This document shows positions 19,271-32,900 of a stretch of 64,000 nucleotides of DNA, in pieces. This DNA comes from Patiria pectinifera (taxonomy: Eukaryota > Echinodermata > Asteroidea > Valvatida > Asterinidae): positions 11,923,501 to 11,987,500 of the forward strand of contig CM057146.1 in the NCBI GenBank assembly GCA_029964075.1, written 5' to 3'. The position numbers were made by a program, and so were the translations under genes. Below the pieces are notes generated by a model. That model searched no databases. It was not told the origin of the DNA and was given only the letters and a program-made list of their open reading frames with translations. Position 1 is the stretch's first letter. Each line of letters starts with the position of its first letter.

Positions 19271-20560
19271 GTGTTCATTAGTCCAAAAATACATTTTGGT
19301 TCAATAATCCGAAAGTTAAACAGTCCGAAAAGACGATGAAGTTATGATAGTCCGAATCGGTTCCACAACATGACAAGTCCAATATGGGCTAGGCCTAGTG
19401 CCATGGATCATGGATGTTGTGCGCTTTCTTGCAAATCTTAAGAATGAGCGCGCATTCTTAAGAATGAGCACGCAATCTGAAGAATGATCGCTCATTATTA
19501 AGATTGCGTGGGAATATCACGTGCGCAATTCATGACATTTGCGCAATCTTAACAAATATTGCACGGCATAGGCCCTAATTTAGTAATTATGTTAAATGAA
19601 ATGTATAGGATAGCAGTTAAAGGGGAAATAATTCATATAACGAGGAAAAAAATGATCTATGCTTCTGTACTTGTATAACTACGAAGTACGATAATTTGAA
19701 TCAAATTAAATCTGCTAAAAGTGCTATTGCTTTTTTCTGCCCACTACTAGTAGGGCCTACGGGAAGTTTTGTAATAACGGTGGACTGGGAACTGGGAAGT
19801 GCTTTGTTTAGGCTTGACAAGTTACAAGTCCCTGTATGTCATGTATGTATCATGCATGTCACGAAACCAACGATGTCCAGAAGCTGCCAAAATTGCTCTT
19901 TTGACTAAATAAAATCCAGCTCTGCGGCGTAATTCTAATACTATAGTGGGGCTGTGAACAATAGCAATTTAAGTGGCAAATAGCATTAGCGCTGTGGGAT
20001 ATGTCTCAGTATTCATTCTCATTCTTCACATTCTTCATTCTTACGCCATTCAGAATTCTTTCCACTATTATGTCTCTTTTCCCGGTCCCCCGAATACGTG
20101 TATATTTTCATATCCACTCTACTTTTCATCGTTAAATCTTTTCCTAGGTATTAAGTGACCTTGCGTTGAAACAGTATAATTGTTAAGAATTATTGAACGA
20201 TTGACAACATTGAACCTTGTTGTCCATTTTGTCCATTAAACCTTGTCACTTATTTGTGTGCTTTTGGATTAATGAGCCTTCGCACAATTCGAACAATCGA
20301 ACTATATTGCACCTTCGGACAAAATTTCGGACTTATGGACCTTATTCTAAATTCAGACTATCGAATCTATTCTAATCTTATAGTGAACCTTAGGATTATT
20401 AAACCTTCGGGCCAACGAACATTCGGACTAACGCGTCAAATGCTCGGATTAATGAACCTCATTTCCTTTTTAGACTTTTAACCCCAAAGTATTGGAAATT
20501 TGTGTGTTCGGACAGTCAAACCTTTGGATCAATAAACCTTCAGACTATCGAGTGGACCCG
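19270..20560. repeat. TTCGGACTAATGAACC-type degenerate array with inverted left part
   Basis: From about 20,170 to 20,560, variants of GAACCTTCGGACTAATGAAC recur roughly every 20-30 bp. At 19,275-19,375 the inverted forms appear (TTAGTCCAAAAATAC, AATCCGAAAG, AGTCCGAA), so the interval is probably one element with inverted, motif-reiterating ends. The open frame over 20,254-20,481 is a product of the repeat. Confidence 0.65.
19400..19570. repeat. GCAATCTTAAGAATG palindromic array
   Basis: The phrases CTTAAGAATGAGCGCGCA, TTCTTAAGAATGAGCACG, GAAGAATGATCGCTCATT and GCGCAATCTTAACA repeat on both strands over about 170 bp. This is a short fold-back element with a reiterated CTTAAGAATG core. Confidence 0.6.
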
Positions 20561-20570
20561 GCAATGTATC

Positions 20571-20759
20571 GGGAAAAATGTTGCAACCTGACGCCACCGC
20601 CGCGATTGTGTACAAAGTCGACTATGAAGAGTTCCTAACAAAATTTAAAATGTTTCTCAGTCCCAGATTCATGTCTTATCATAATTTTTGCAATGAATGA
20701 ACTTCATTGAGATGATATATGAAGGAAAAAGTGGCGTCAGGTTGCAACATTTTTTCCCA
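20571..20759. repeat. inverted repeat just upstream of CEP112 exon 1
   Basis: GGGAAAAATGTTGCAACCTG then ACGCCAC (20571-20597) is inverted at 20731-20759 (GTGGCGTCAGGTTGC then AACATTTTTTCCC), with about 135 bp between. It ends 54 bases before the acceptor of the first CEP112 coding exon, so it would be transcribed in a 5' UTR intron and could form a hairpin. Confidence 0.75.
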
Positions 20760-20813
20760 TTGTTTGTATATATGTAGGCTATCCTTTCATCTTCGTTCTT
20801 TGTTTTTAATCAG

Positions 20814-20913
20814 TTGCAAGGAAGAATGGAAACAAATGAAGAGTTGGACGATGAGTTTGACCAGTGTCTGGTGAAAATGAAGCCTCATGTTTTGCGCCTC
20901 TCTCCTAAATCGG
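20814..20913 (+). CDS. CEP112: CEP112 exon 1 (5' UTR tail plus residues 1-29)
   Basis: The acceptor TGTTTTTAATCAG precedes 20814, so an upstream non-coding exon exists. ATG at 20826 starts METNEELDDEFDQCLVKMKP then HVLRLSPKS, matching the human start of the DUF4485 domain (DAEFD, MKPFVLKL). The frame remains open for four codons upstream of the ATG, so a slightly longer N-terminus is possible. The donor is GTACCA, weaker than the others. Confidence 0.88.
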
Positions 20914-23900
20914 GTACCATTTCGTTTTCTCTTTGAAAAAGTTTCTATCAAATGAACCATAGCGATAACTGTTTGTCATTTTCCAGGTATGCCGCATTGC
21001 TATGACTTTGTAACATTGGTGTTGTACATTAATGTACATGTACCTAGTTACCCGACAGATGTGTTCATGTTGATTGATGATCAACTGATTTGGTTTTAGT
21101 TTGCAAAAAACTGAATAATATTAATAACTACTGTAGTTACAATAGTTAGATGCATATATTTTAATCAAGTTTAGATCTAGATGCGGTTAAACAAGGGATA
21201 GCCAATAATAATAATAATAATAATAATGTGTTTTATTATAAATGTGTTTCCACCAGTATTGATGCTCAAGGCGCTACATCATTATTATTACCCTGCTCAT
21301 TTTGCCAATGAAACATTCCAAACACAGTCTCAGTTGCCTGGGAATATACATGTACAGCTCGATGCTGCCAGTCTTCAGTAGTTTACTTCCTATAGCAGCT
21401 CTCTTATTTAAATTACTAAAGCGCTAACTCAATGTACAAACAAATGACAAAGTAATGCCTGATGGGCGCATCCATGTTTGTACACAAACCCGGAGAACTA
21501 GAAATGTTGTACAGCTTTTGTATGGCTATTTGCATACTTGCATTTGTACTTCATGCCGGTGCGTTAGCCGTTACCGAAGCCGATACGACCAAAACCGAAA
21601 CGCACGATCAGCAAATGAGCGTGTCATTTTGCTCTGCGCAAACAGCGCAACGTGTGCGGCTATTCGCTGCAGATGCTTTTTGCCGTGACGTTTTTTTGAA
21701 CTGTCATGACGCGCTGAAGTTGTTTGCGTATGTTCTACTTGCGCGTTGCTATGACTTTGTAACATTGGTGTTGTACATTAATGTACATGTACCTAGTTAC
21801 CCGACAGATGTGTTCATGTTGATGAACACATGTGTTCATGTTGATGAACACATCTGAGCTAAACTGAAAGGGTGACTGTGACCTCACAGTCGGTGCGGTG
21901 CAAACAAATATGGTGCTGTACATCAAAACTTAGGTGTGAGTAAAAAATCATGCAGACTGGTTTAGAGGGTCCTCAGGCTGGCCGGTGGCGACATACGGGT
22001 AGCACTGACGGTAATTAGTGCTATGGGCTTGAAGGCACAGATGGAGGGTGCACACACGGCTGCTTCTGGAAGTCTGTTCCATATCCTGATGGTTCTTGGA
22101 TAGAAAGTGTAGGCATAGGCATCGACATTGGAGCTTGGTTGTTGGTAGCATAGGGAATGGTTACGACGGGTGGAGGATGATATGTGCCATTTTGGCACAA
22201 AGCAGCTAAACTGAACCACTATCCGGTTCAATAGTAAAAATGTCATACACGCACCCGCACCACTGATTACTAGCGCCCATTGGATAAACGCTCGAGTTGC
22301 GTTAACTTCCAGTTCCATGTGTGCTACGCTACACCGTGTGAAGAATACATGGTTGAATTGAGATGATATCACACTAACGAACCGGATAACCATCTCTGCC
22401 CTCACGGGGACAAGCTTGTACCCATCTACTCCTGGGTGGAGAGAAAGCAGTGAGTGACAAAGTGCCTTGCCCAAGAGCACGCGCACCATGACCCCTGGCT
22501 GGACTCGAACCCACAATCTGCAGAATTACCCGCACACCACAAATTCAATGTTCCAGGACCACGAGGCCATGGCACTCCACAAATAAGACTCTTACAAATT
22601 ATTTTCTACAAGGTCCCAAAATTAAGCGATCTTGTTCAACGCTTTCTGAACTAACGAACCAAGTTTTTGGGTGACGTATTTATCTCATTAACAGAGAGAC
22701 AGAGATGTGCAAATTGGATCAAGAAGCTTTGTGAACCACCAGGCTCTGGGCCCACTGCAAGGTAAACCTGCCAGGCAGACATGTTCATGCCCCCAGTCAG
22801 TATCATACACACTTTTTGCTGGTCTCTGAAGGCCAGCCTATGGGCTCTGTGCGCCAACCCCAAAAAAGAGCATTTTTACTACTTTTAAAGGGAATATATA
22901 CATCATTTGCTTTTGCTGTAATTTTCAGAAATGGATGGAATTGGGGGGTTGGAAATATATAGCAAATATAGTTAGGCCAAAAAAAAAAAGTCTCCGGTTT
23001 CTGGTATGGAGCTTGCCCCAAAAGTGGTGCGGCGACGCGGCTTTTTTTTTTTTTTTACCTGTTTTTTTTTTTTTTTTTTGGCTTCAAATGTCGGCTGATG
23101 ACTGCAAATGGTGCCCGACTAAACTGAGTGCAAATATATGGGAGTCCAGAGAGGCCACATAAATCTTATTCTCGATCATAACCCCTTCTAAAAACACGTT
23201 AAAATTGTGCAGCAGCAGAATTCCAGTCAAACCAGTGAGTTTGGCGGTTTCGAAACATCATCTTGTATTGAAAAAAAAACTTTTTCATTTTGCCGACGCG
23301 CATGGCTACGGCGACGCGCGCGCATACCAGAAACCGGAGACTTTTTTTTTTTGGCCTTACACTGACTTTTTCGAGGTTTTGGGTTCGAAAATGCTAAAAA
23401 AACCAAGAAACACAATCTTTTCGTGTAGCCTGGTTCCCTGACTCCATATAAGAAGAAACAGAGCAGTTTACATACATTGGGGAATTGTAAGGTCAGGGAA
23501 CCAGTCTAGCTGGCTTGTACCCGTTCATAGGTGTGTAATCGATTGCAAACAAGTGCGATGGTCAATTGGGGCCAGTATTTGAAAAAAAAAGCCAGTTTTT
23601 TCCAACGCTGGTCGGCCGACCAGCGTTGGAAATTGATACAAAAATACCACTTTTCTTGAAAATGACAGTATACCAGGTGCCATGATTTTACAGGATGCTT
23701 TACACTGTCATTCACTAACAGTCCAGCAAGGTATTTCAAAATGATTTGGTAGTTTTATTTTTTGATGTTTGCAAATGTTGTATTTTCCCTTTAAGAACCC
23801 CGTGGACGGGACACCACGTGTGCGTACCGTGCAAATTCTATGTAGGGCATTCTTTTCATTTTGGTAATTTCGTTGCACAGAGCGAAATAGACCAAGTAAC

Positions 23901-26900
23901 TGGTAAAACATGCAACAAATATCATGTACGCATACAACGATTGAACGCAATCTGGCAGTTATTTTTGTTAAAGTTAATGATGTGTTTGAACATGAACATG
24001 GTGAAAAGACTTTGGTAATTTCGTTGCACAGAGCGAAATAGACCAAGTAACTAGTAAAACATGCAACAAATATCATGTACGCATACAACAATTGAACGCA
24101 ATCTGGCAGTTATTTTTGTTAAAGTTAATGATGTGTTTGAACATGAACATGGTGAAAAGACTTTGATGAGCGTGATATATATTGTAACTTTTTAAAACAG
24201 GAAGAACAGGAACTCATATGCCAGTCTGTTGCTTCACATGCTGCAAAAGGGTCTCGTAGAGGGCCCATTTGCCCATAAACCGCAACCCGGACCACTGGCC
24301 ACATTACCTGCCCATATGGTAAGACAGACATTTAGTCCATAAACCTGTATGTACATGTAAGCTACAGGGTGAGTAATAAAAAAAAGAAACACAAATGTCG
24401 GGACCATTGTTCTAGTAAAGTTCTGCATGTAGCAATTTCAAAATCTAGGATATGAAAAGTCCAATTCATAAGCTTTCTTTTGGTACAAGAATCATTCAAA
24501 TCACCCATATACTTTTCAAGTTACGGAATTTTAAACACAACAGCCGTTTGAAGGTTCTGTCTCTGGATCACAAAAAAGTTGAGTGTTCTTTCAGCAAAAC
24601 GAAAATAAATCGCATACGGATGTGTGAATTGAGCTTTCATATCCTAGATTTTGAAAGTGCTACATGCAGAACTTCAGTAAAACAATGGTCCCGACATTTG
24701 GGTTTCGGTTTTTTTACCCACCCTGTATAGGCACTTTTGTGGCATTGCTCAAAGGCAATAGGAACATTGTAAGTTACTCGGAAACAGCCCTTCCGATCTA
24801 CTGAGACCAAAAAAACTTGCTCAGAGTGAAGATAAGGAGAGAACCAAATACCCTATGAAGTTATTCCGGCTGAACATGCTGAAATGGTATCGTTTCAAAG
24901 AAAACAATAACAGAAGGCAATTTTTAAAAATGTGCCACAGGCACACTTTTTTATCGTTGTGTTATCAATGAAATCGTGTTTAAACAAGGACCCCCCCAAA
25001 AAATAAATTATGGTATCCACTGAGCTGAAACTTCAACAGACCAGTTGTCATGTACCCTACTTAAGATTTGGGGAAATTTTGTTACTTCAAATGAAGAAAA
25101 CAAAAACCGAAAAAACAACAACAAATTATCCTATGTACAGTTTAACATTTAGTAGAACAATTTCAACTGCAGCAGAAAATCATGCTAATCATTTACATTA
25201 TAAGCACTGTTTCATGATAGGGATGTGCATACAGTTGCACACATGGAGATCTCTGGCAATGACTTCATTGTTCATGTTGTTAGCTGCCGTACCATTTACA
25301 ACAGGGCATGCAGCTTTTTCTCGGATCAGCTGATTTCATATTTTTATTTTTTTTGCTCCACACTTATGCCATTAAACAAACTAAAAATAATGTACATGTA
25401 TACAGTCTTGTAAAGCTTGGAATCCCCTCTCTTTTTTGTAACAGTTGCATTCCAGTTACCATCGATTGTGTACTGTACTTACAAGCCCCTCTTTAGATTT
25501 GGTCAATTTAAAGTCAAGAGTGCTTTTTATTATTCCAAAATGGCTTCAGCAACCCAAAGTAGACTTGTCTTGTACTTCAAATGACACTTTTTTTTCTAGT
25601 TTTGAACAGTATCTTTCTGTAGAATATGCGATTTTCTGATGCATTTTACAGCTGATGCCATGCGAATCAACGTGGTTTTGTACGTTCATGGTGCGTGGCA
25701 GTGATGCCATCGCTATTTTCGTGTTGTGTTCTGTCGTCCTCATTATTACCTCAAATCTTCTCTCAAAAAAAATCAAAACCCTGCCCTCTATCCATGACAC
25801 TCCTGTTGGTTTTAAATGTCACTAACGAGTTTGGTAAGTCCAATAACCTAAAAGTTGGTTTTTGTTCTCTTTAAATTAACTGTACCCAATCGCCCTGTTA
25901 CTGGTATAGCAATTGAGTCCCTCACAATAAATCCTCACAAGTCCATCACAAGTTGACCACAAGTCATCTAGTCGCAAGTTAAGTTACACAGTGTTCGCAT
26001 AATCTGTGACAAAAGCATTCCTTCGTAATTGTTCATCAACTACTGCTTACTGCGCGTTGATCCCCCTTACTGTCAATCAATTTTTCTGGTCGTCAGTCCA
26101 TTTACTTTGATGAGCCTGGGCACGCTTCATTCCCTGCGAGTGCTGAGAGCGGTGGGAAATCTCTGCCCGACTGGGTCTATGGTGAACTCAGTGATAACAG
26201 TTCCAGCTCCGTCACTCAACCCACTGCGACCTCAACATTACAGGAGAGATACCATGGCACTACAGGCTCCTGGACGCATAGGTGAGCGTCATTTTGGGAA
26301 TCGTGTTGTCTTTTCTGTTCTGTACGAACTCCCTGGGCAATTGACCTATCGCGGTAGAATCGCAGTAGAATCGCGTCAACGTAGCTTGTGAAATATTGTC
26401 CAATTATACAAAAATTAAATGGACGCGGAATGCGCAAATCCGGAGACAAACAAAACTTAAGGTTGTCTAAGGGGTGTGGCTAACTCGCAAACGGCGATAG
26501 GTCAGTTACCCAAAAGGGTAACAAAAAGAGAGTTAGGCGGAACTTGATTGCATTGTCACCATACACCCGATGCTCACGCGATGATGCAATGAGTTTGTGC
26601 AAATTCAGAAAAGGGCTGTGCATCAGAACCTGGTAATCGAGTAACTGACTGCTGATGTCAGGAACCGCTTCCACATTATGGAATTGAGTACCCGTAAGTC
26701 CGTAACCAACTTCACATATTACTTTGTAACTTCTCAGACAATGAAAAAGAAAGGTTTTGAATGTCATTTGTGGAGAATTTTCAGAATGGAATCAGTCATA
26801 TCAATTGAGTCATGTTTTACGCTTGCGAAAATGCAATTTAACTTTATAGCTACATGTACATGCATGTAACTCACTGTATTCACTTGTACATGTATCTTGC

Positions 26901-29900
26901 TGTAATGATGCATCAAGGAAGTAGTTCTATCGTGCGGACATGTATCAACAAGTACAACAACTTCCGAGATTTAAATTTCGGAGTTAGGTTTCTTTAAAGG
27001 GAATGTACAACATTTGCTTCTGCTGCAATTTTCAGAAATAAATGGATTTGGAGTATTATGAGTATGTTATATAAAATATTGTTAAACTGACTTGTTTCAT
27101 GTTTCATGGGCTTGTAGATGCTGGAAAAACCAAGAAAACCTATCATGTACTTGTAGTCAGGTTCCCTGACCCTACTTAAGATGAAACGAAGCAATTGATA
27201 CACTTTGGGGAATTGTAAGGTCAGAGAATCAGTCTAGCAGGCTTGAACCCCTTCACAGGTGTGTGATCAATTGCAAAGAAAAGTCAGAATAACTAAATAT
27301 GAAAAATTAAGAACAGTTTTTGAAAAAAAGCCAGTTTTCTCCAACGCTGGTCGGCCGACCAGCATTGGAAAAATACAGTTTTTCTTGAAAATGTCAGCCC
27401 ACCAGGAGCCACGATTTTAAAGGATGCTTTAGACTGTCAGTCCCTAACAATTCAGTAAGGTACCGGTATTTCGTGGTAATTTGATCATTTCGTTTTTTGA
27501 TGTTTGCAAATGTTGTATTTTCCCTTTAACGGGTACCCAGGTATCCATGTGGTTGGTTTTTTTTCCAATCGAGTACCCAATTCCTGTTCTACCGTAAATG
27601 CACACGCCTAGGTCAGAATAAAATTGAGTGGAGCATATAGATGTACTTTGCACCATACACTCAAACCAGTATGCACATGCAATATGTCCTGCACATGAAC
27701 TCTCACCAGTATAGTCACAAACTGCTACTGTTCGTGCACAGCATCCATAGTCAAATTCACTTACAGTACTGGAAGGCTGAGGGCGTGCAACTATTTAGGT
27801 CACTGCAGTGTACCAAGCTGAACGAGTTCATAGAACTCAACAAAGAAAGGGGAATTTCTGTCCTAGTTTCCCAAAATTGCAATTGCCAGTAACAAGGGAC
27901 ACTCAGGGGGAAGATGGGCTGTCGACAAATGCTCCAGTGAAAGTTAAAGAGGTGGAATGCTCGAAGACATTTCCGTCATTTTTCGGGTATATGTAGCCTA
28001 AGGTGTGATGAAATAAAAACGACTATTGTGTCCGTCATGAAATGAGTACAAAAGGTACTTTTGAGAGCTGTTTTTCAGGTCCTGTTTCGACCCGAACGTG
28101 CAATTTGTGTAAAAGTCGTGGTTGGGGGCAGCAAACAAAACATAGTAAATCGTGACGTAATAAACAGGACTCCTGATGCAGCGTAGTATAAACGAGTCCT
28201 GTTTATTACGTCACGATTTACTATGTTTTGTTTGCTGCCCCCAACGACGACTTTTACACAAATTGCACGTTCGGGTCGAAACAGGACCTGAAAAACAGCT
28301 CTCAAAAGTACCTTTTGTACTCATTTCATGACAGACACAATAGTCGTTTTTATTTCATCACACCTTAGGCTACATATACCTGAAAAATGACGGAAATGTC
28401 TTCGAGCATTCCACAACCTCTTTAAAAGATCCAAATTTGAAACAGTGAGTGCAAAGTCCTCATGTCTTTGCTACACAGCGTACGAGTATGCCGCAGTCAT
28501 AGTTCCATGGCAAAATACAGCAATCGCAGCTGACTGTTCATATTGGTCTACAACTGACTGTCCAAAATTATGTGAGATCATCATGTTCATATGCACATGT
28601 AAATAACATCAGAAATAATGAGTATATGAACATATCTTAGATATGTTCATATACTAGATAAATCAACATACATGTGTTGACATTATAATAAATGAAAATC
28701 GGATGTATTTGAATGCAGGAGAAGCCGAACCGAGAATGGTGTGGTGTCAGCAACTGCAGCTGGAGACAAGGAATACCGCAGTCATGTAGACAAGACACGG
28801 GTAAGACAACAATACTCAACCTCTCAGCATTCATTCAATAATCATAACCCTGGTAAGTCCTTCAAGAACAAGATTTTAAGAGTCATTTCGTGTAAATACC
28901 TCATATAAGTGTCCACGCTCAAAAAATCGAATTTTTTTATACTTTGTGGGATGAAAGGACTTTGGGAGCAAGTAACCAAAATAGACTTTTTAATCGGATA
29001 TTTTGCCCGTTGCTATGGTTACAGGCCATTATGTGTTTGGGCCATTTTTCGGCAATTTTGAGGCTCCAAAAATTCATTTTTTGCGTTATTTTCAAACGTC
29101 ATCAAGCCAAACTGCAAAGTAATGTCACAAAAGTAACTATATCATGACAAAGTATCATCCTTACCCTTACAAAAAAAAATAGAAACACTTCTAAAAAATC
29201 TCCATTATATTATTTTTAGGCCCTATAATACAGCATGTTTTTACAACTAGCAAAATTGCATTTTTTACCCCATTTTTATCACTCCAAAATGGCACTTGCC
29301 AGGGCACTCAGAATAATTTCCCTTCGGCTATGGTTAGTTCAGACATTGGTCTTTTCATATCTGGTGAAAAAATGTTGGGTTATTGTATAGCCTTTGTGCA
29401 GTAGCGCTCCAAAAATGGTAAATTTCACAAAACCTTAAAAAGTGTATTTTCAGTGTTTTCCTTTGTTTTGGGTAATAAACTTGTGTAATTGGTATTGTTC
29501 ATGAATCTAGCACATTTTCACAAACAGAATCAGACTGTTTATCATTTTAAGACCAGTGGATGAATTGTAGGTCGTGTCCTCCCCCCCCCACACCTGACTA
29601 GGCCCCGCCCACTCCCCCTGTGCCATCGAATTTTGAACGTGTATTTTGCATAACGAAACAAATGTAACTAAATAATATGCAAGTGAACACTTTAGAAATA
29701 ACATAGAGTTCCTTTTCACAGCCTCCCCTTCCCCCACCCCCGGGGCATTGCTTGGGGTTGAGGGTGGGGTGTGACCACCCACCAATAACTTAGCATTGTC
29801 GGTACAATCATTGTCACATGGGCAAAACTCAGGTGATTGCAAGCCGCAATGAATAATAATGGCCATATCCATTGTCCTCTGATTGAAGTGCACCATTATT

Positions 29901-32900
29901 CAAATGATGTCCAGTCCTCCCCTCCCAGCTAGGCCCCGCCCCTTCCTTTGCCACCAAATTCAGATTTTGATTTCTGCATGTATTTGCCTAAATTAAATTG
30001 TAAATACTAGATATCAATTTGAAAGTGAACCTTTTACGAACCTACACCAACAGTCGTCTCACAGATAGCCCCTTCCCCTGCCACCCCCAATCCCAAAGCT
30101 CAAAGATAACCACGCCCTCCCCAACAAGTCAACAAGTTTGTTGATATTACTTACATGCATATGGCCTTGGGGAAAGTCTGAATTATGTAAGGTGGCTTTT
30201 TTACAACACGGGGGAGCTTGAAATATCTGAAAAGTGAGGAGGAGAAGGGGTGTGTATGTCGCGGGGGTGTGTGGAGGGTGGGAAGGGTGATCTGGACACA
30301 CACATGTACGCTGTACACATTTGTTTATATTGCAAGCTACTTTGGAATTACAGTAAAAGGTGTGGTGAACAAAATGACGTTTATTTTATTATTTTTAAAA
30401 CGGAAAAGATCTGTCGGTTTAGAGAGCAACTAACTCTTATTTGTTTATATTGAAATACATGTACTTTAAAACAACGATCACTCCAGTGAAAGCTCCGAGA
30501 GAACACAGCATCAATTTGATTGCATGAATTTCACTCTGACTTGACTTGGCTATATACATGTAGTTAGGGTCTGAAGTATTTTTTTAGTGGAAGTGTCCTC
30601 TAAATTTGTATTTGCCTGATCAACATGAAGTTTTGTGGCACCAAATACACTTCTGTAGTGTGCTTATTATTACCATGGCAACCGTTGTAATAACATCGGT
30701 GCTCATAAACTAAAGTCAAAAATAATTCCATTTTCAAAGCCTATCACGGAAGTATTATCCTATGACTGAAATTCATGGCTATATAATTAACAACAATACA
30801 TGCTCAGTATGTAACGTGGCCGCCATTGGTGCTAGAAGCGCATGTAATTTTCACCTTTCAATCTGTTCCATTTTGTTTGTTTTGATGTATACGTTTCTAA
30901 TAGGTATTACATGAATCAATTGCAGAGCATTAAATAACATCACCACAATTGTGTATATTTACTTTAGTTTTGCCAATTCGGGTTGAAAACCCACACATTT
31001 TTGGAATAAAATCAGTAATTATAAGTCCCCATGGCAGTGACAATGGATGCATACAATTGCTTGACTGGGATAAATGTTTACACAGAAATACAGAAATTAT
31101 GCCCAAAATGTTATCTAGACAAGAGTTTGGAAAAATATATAAAAAAACACCTCTAGTGGTAACAGCAATAGAACCAAGAATGTCATATTATAGAGTAATG
31201 GTCAACCAATATTTTCCTGCCAAATCGGTTGTAGGAAAATCGGTCAAAGTATATGCAAATCAACATGGGATCACAGTGTGCTGTACCCCTCCCTTTCAGA
31301 AAAAAACCCAAATACCCGCCAGAAAGGGATAAAATCTGTAAGCACTTGTGGTTTGGTGGGGAAGTTTTTTAATTAATACATTAACAAAACATTCCCTGCT
31401 TGTATGCAAAAAAAACCCTGTAATTTATAAGCACCAGTACATTTAGATTGCTTGCCATGTAACAATGGATGCACCACAGAAGTGTGGCCATGTTGACTAC
31501 TGATGACAGTTTGGAAGCGACTCAAAATGTCATGCTGATTACGAAATTACGATTTTGGAGGGCATAGCAGCACCCACTACGGTACTATATTCGACTTTAT
31601 ATGTGCTTGATCTGACCATATTTACACATTCAATTCAATCAATCAATATAGAGGCCATTTTGAGTTTTCACTAGAGTGATAGTTGTTTTAAAGTACATGT
31701 ATTTTAATATAAAAATATGAGTTATTTGCTCTCGTAATCGCCATATCACTTCTCTTTATTGAAAATAATAAAATAAATGCAATTGTGTTGAAAAAAAAAT
31801 TCAGCATTATGTACATGTACCATGTACATGTACCATGTACATGTATCCATATTACCCCCCCCCCCTGCGCTTTCCAGATATTCCAAACCACTCCCACGTT
31901 GACAAAAAAAATAGCGAAACCTACATAGTGTATGTAAATATGTGGACTTTCCGCAAGGCAATATGTAACCTTAACAATAATACATATTCTGCAGTCTGCA
32001 CAATTCTTTGGGAGGGGAGGGGTAGTTGCTCATAATGAGCACTGGAGTAGGAAGAGGGATGGCGGGGGGCTGTGAGACGGGTACGCCTGTTGGTGTAGAT
32101 TATGAAAGCTTCACTTGCAAATTGACATCTATTTACAATATTAATTTAGACAAATACATGCAGAAATCAAAATCTGAATTTGGTGGCAAGGGAAGGGGGA
32201 GGGGCCTAGCTGGGAGGGGAGGACTGGACATCATTGAAATGATGGTGCACTTCAATCAGAGAACAATTGATATGGCCATTATTCATTGCAGCTTGCAAAC
32301 ACATGAGTTTTGCCCATGTGACAATGATTGTACCGACAATGCCAAGTTATTGGTGGGTGGTCACACCCCACCCTCAACCCCAAGCAATGCCCCCGGGGTG
32401 GGGGAAGGGGAGGCTGTGAAAAGGAACTCTATGTTATTTCTAAAGTGTTCACTTGCATATTTACATTTGTTTCGTTATGCAACATACAAGTTCAAAATTC
32501 GGTGGCACAGGGAGAGTGGGCGGGGCCTAGCCAGGTGTGTGGGTGTGGGGGGGGAAGTACACTACCTACTATTCATCCAATGGTTAAAAATGATACACAG
32601 TCTAATTCTGTTTGTAAAAATGTGCTAGATTCATGAACAATACCAATTATACAAGTTATTACTCAAAACAAAGAAAAACACTGAAAATACACTTTTTAAG
32701 GTTTTTGTGAAATTTACCATTTTTGGAGCGCTACTGCACAAAGGCTATACAATAACCCAATATTTTCTCACCAGATATGAAAAGACCAATGTCTGAACTA
32801 ACCATAGCCGAAGGGAAATTATTCTGAGTGCCCTGGCGAGTGCCATTTTGGAGGGATGAAAATGGGGTAAAAAATGCAATTTTGCTAGTTGTAAAAACAT

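Noticed and set aside
21455-21857. 131-codon frame in CEP112 intron 1 as an alternative exon
   Set aside because: It ends inside a duplicated ~80-bp repeat, has no matching CEP112 sequence, and the phase would not join exon 1 to exon 2.
21962-22516. 184-codon minus-strand frame treated as one gene
   Set aside because: Only its last third resembles a LINE tail. The first part is SINE sequence read through, so it is a chance fusion of two repeats.
29507-32628. Similar ~130-residue frames on opposite strands in the two palindrome arms, suggesting a conserved protein
   Set aside because: The arms are inverted copies at the DNA level, so any frame in one appears in the other. This is not evidence of selection. 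The sequence includes G/C-run artefacts such as the poly-Pro and Gly stretches.
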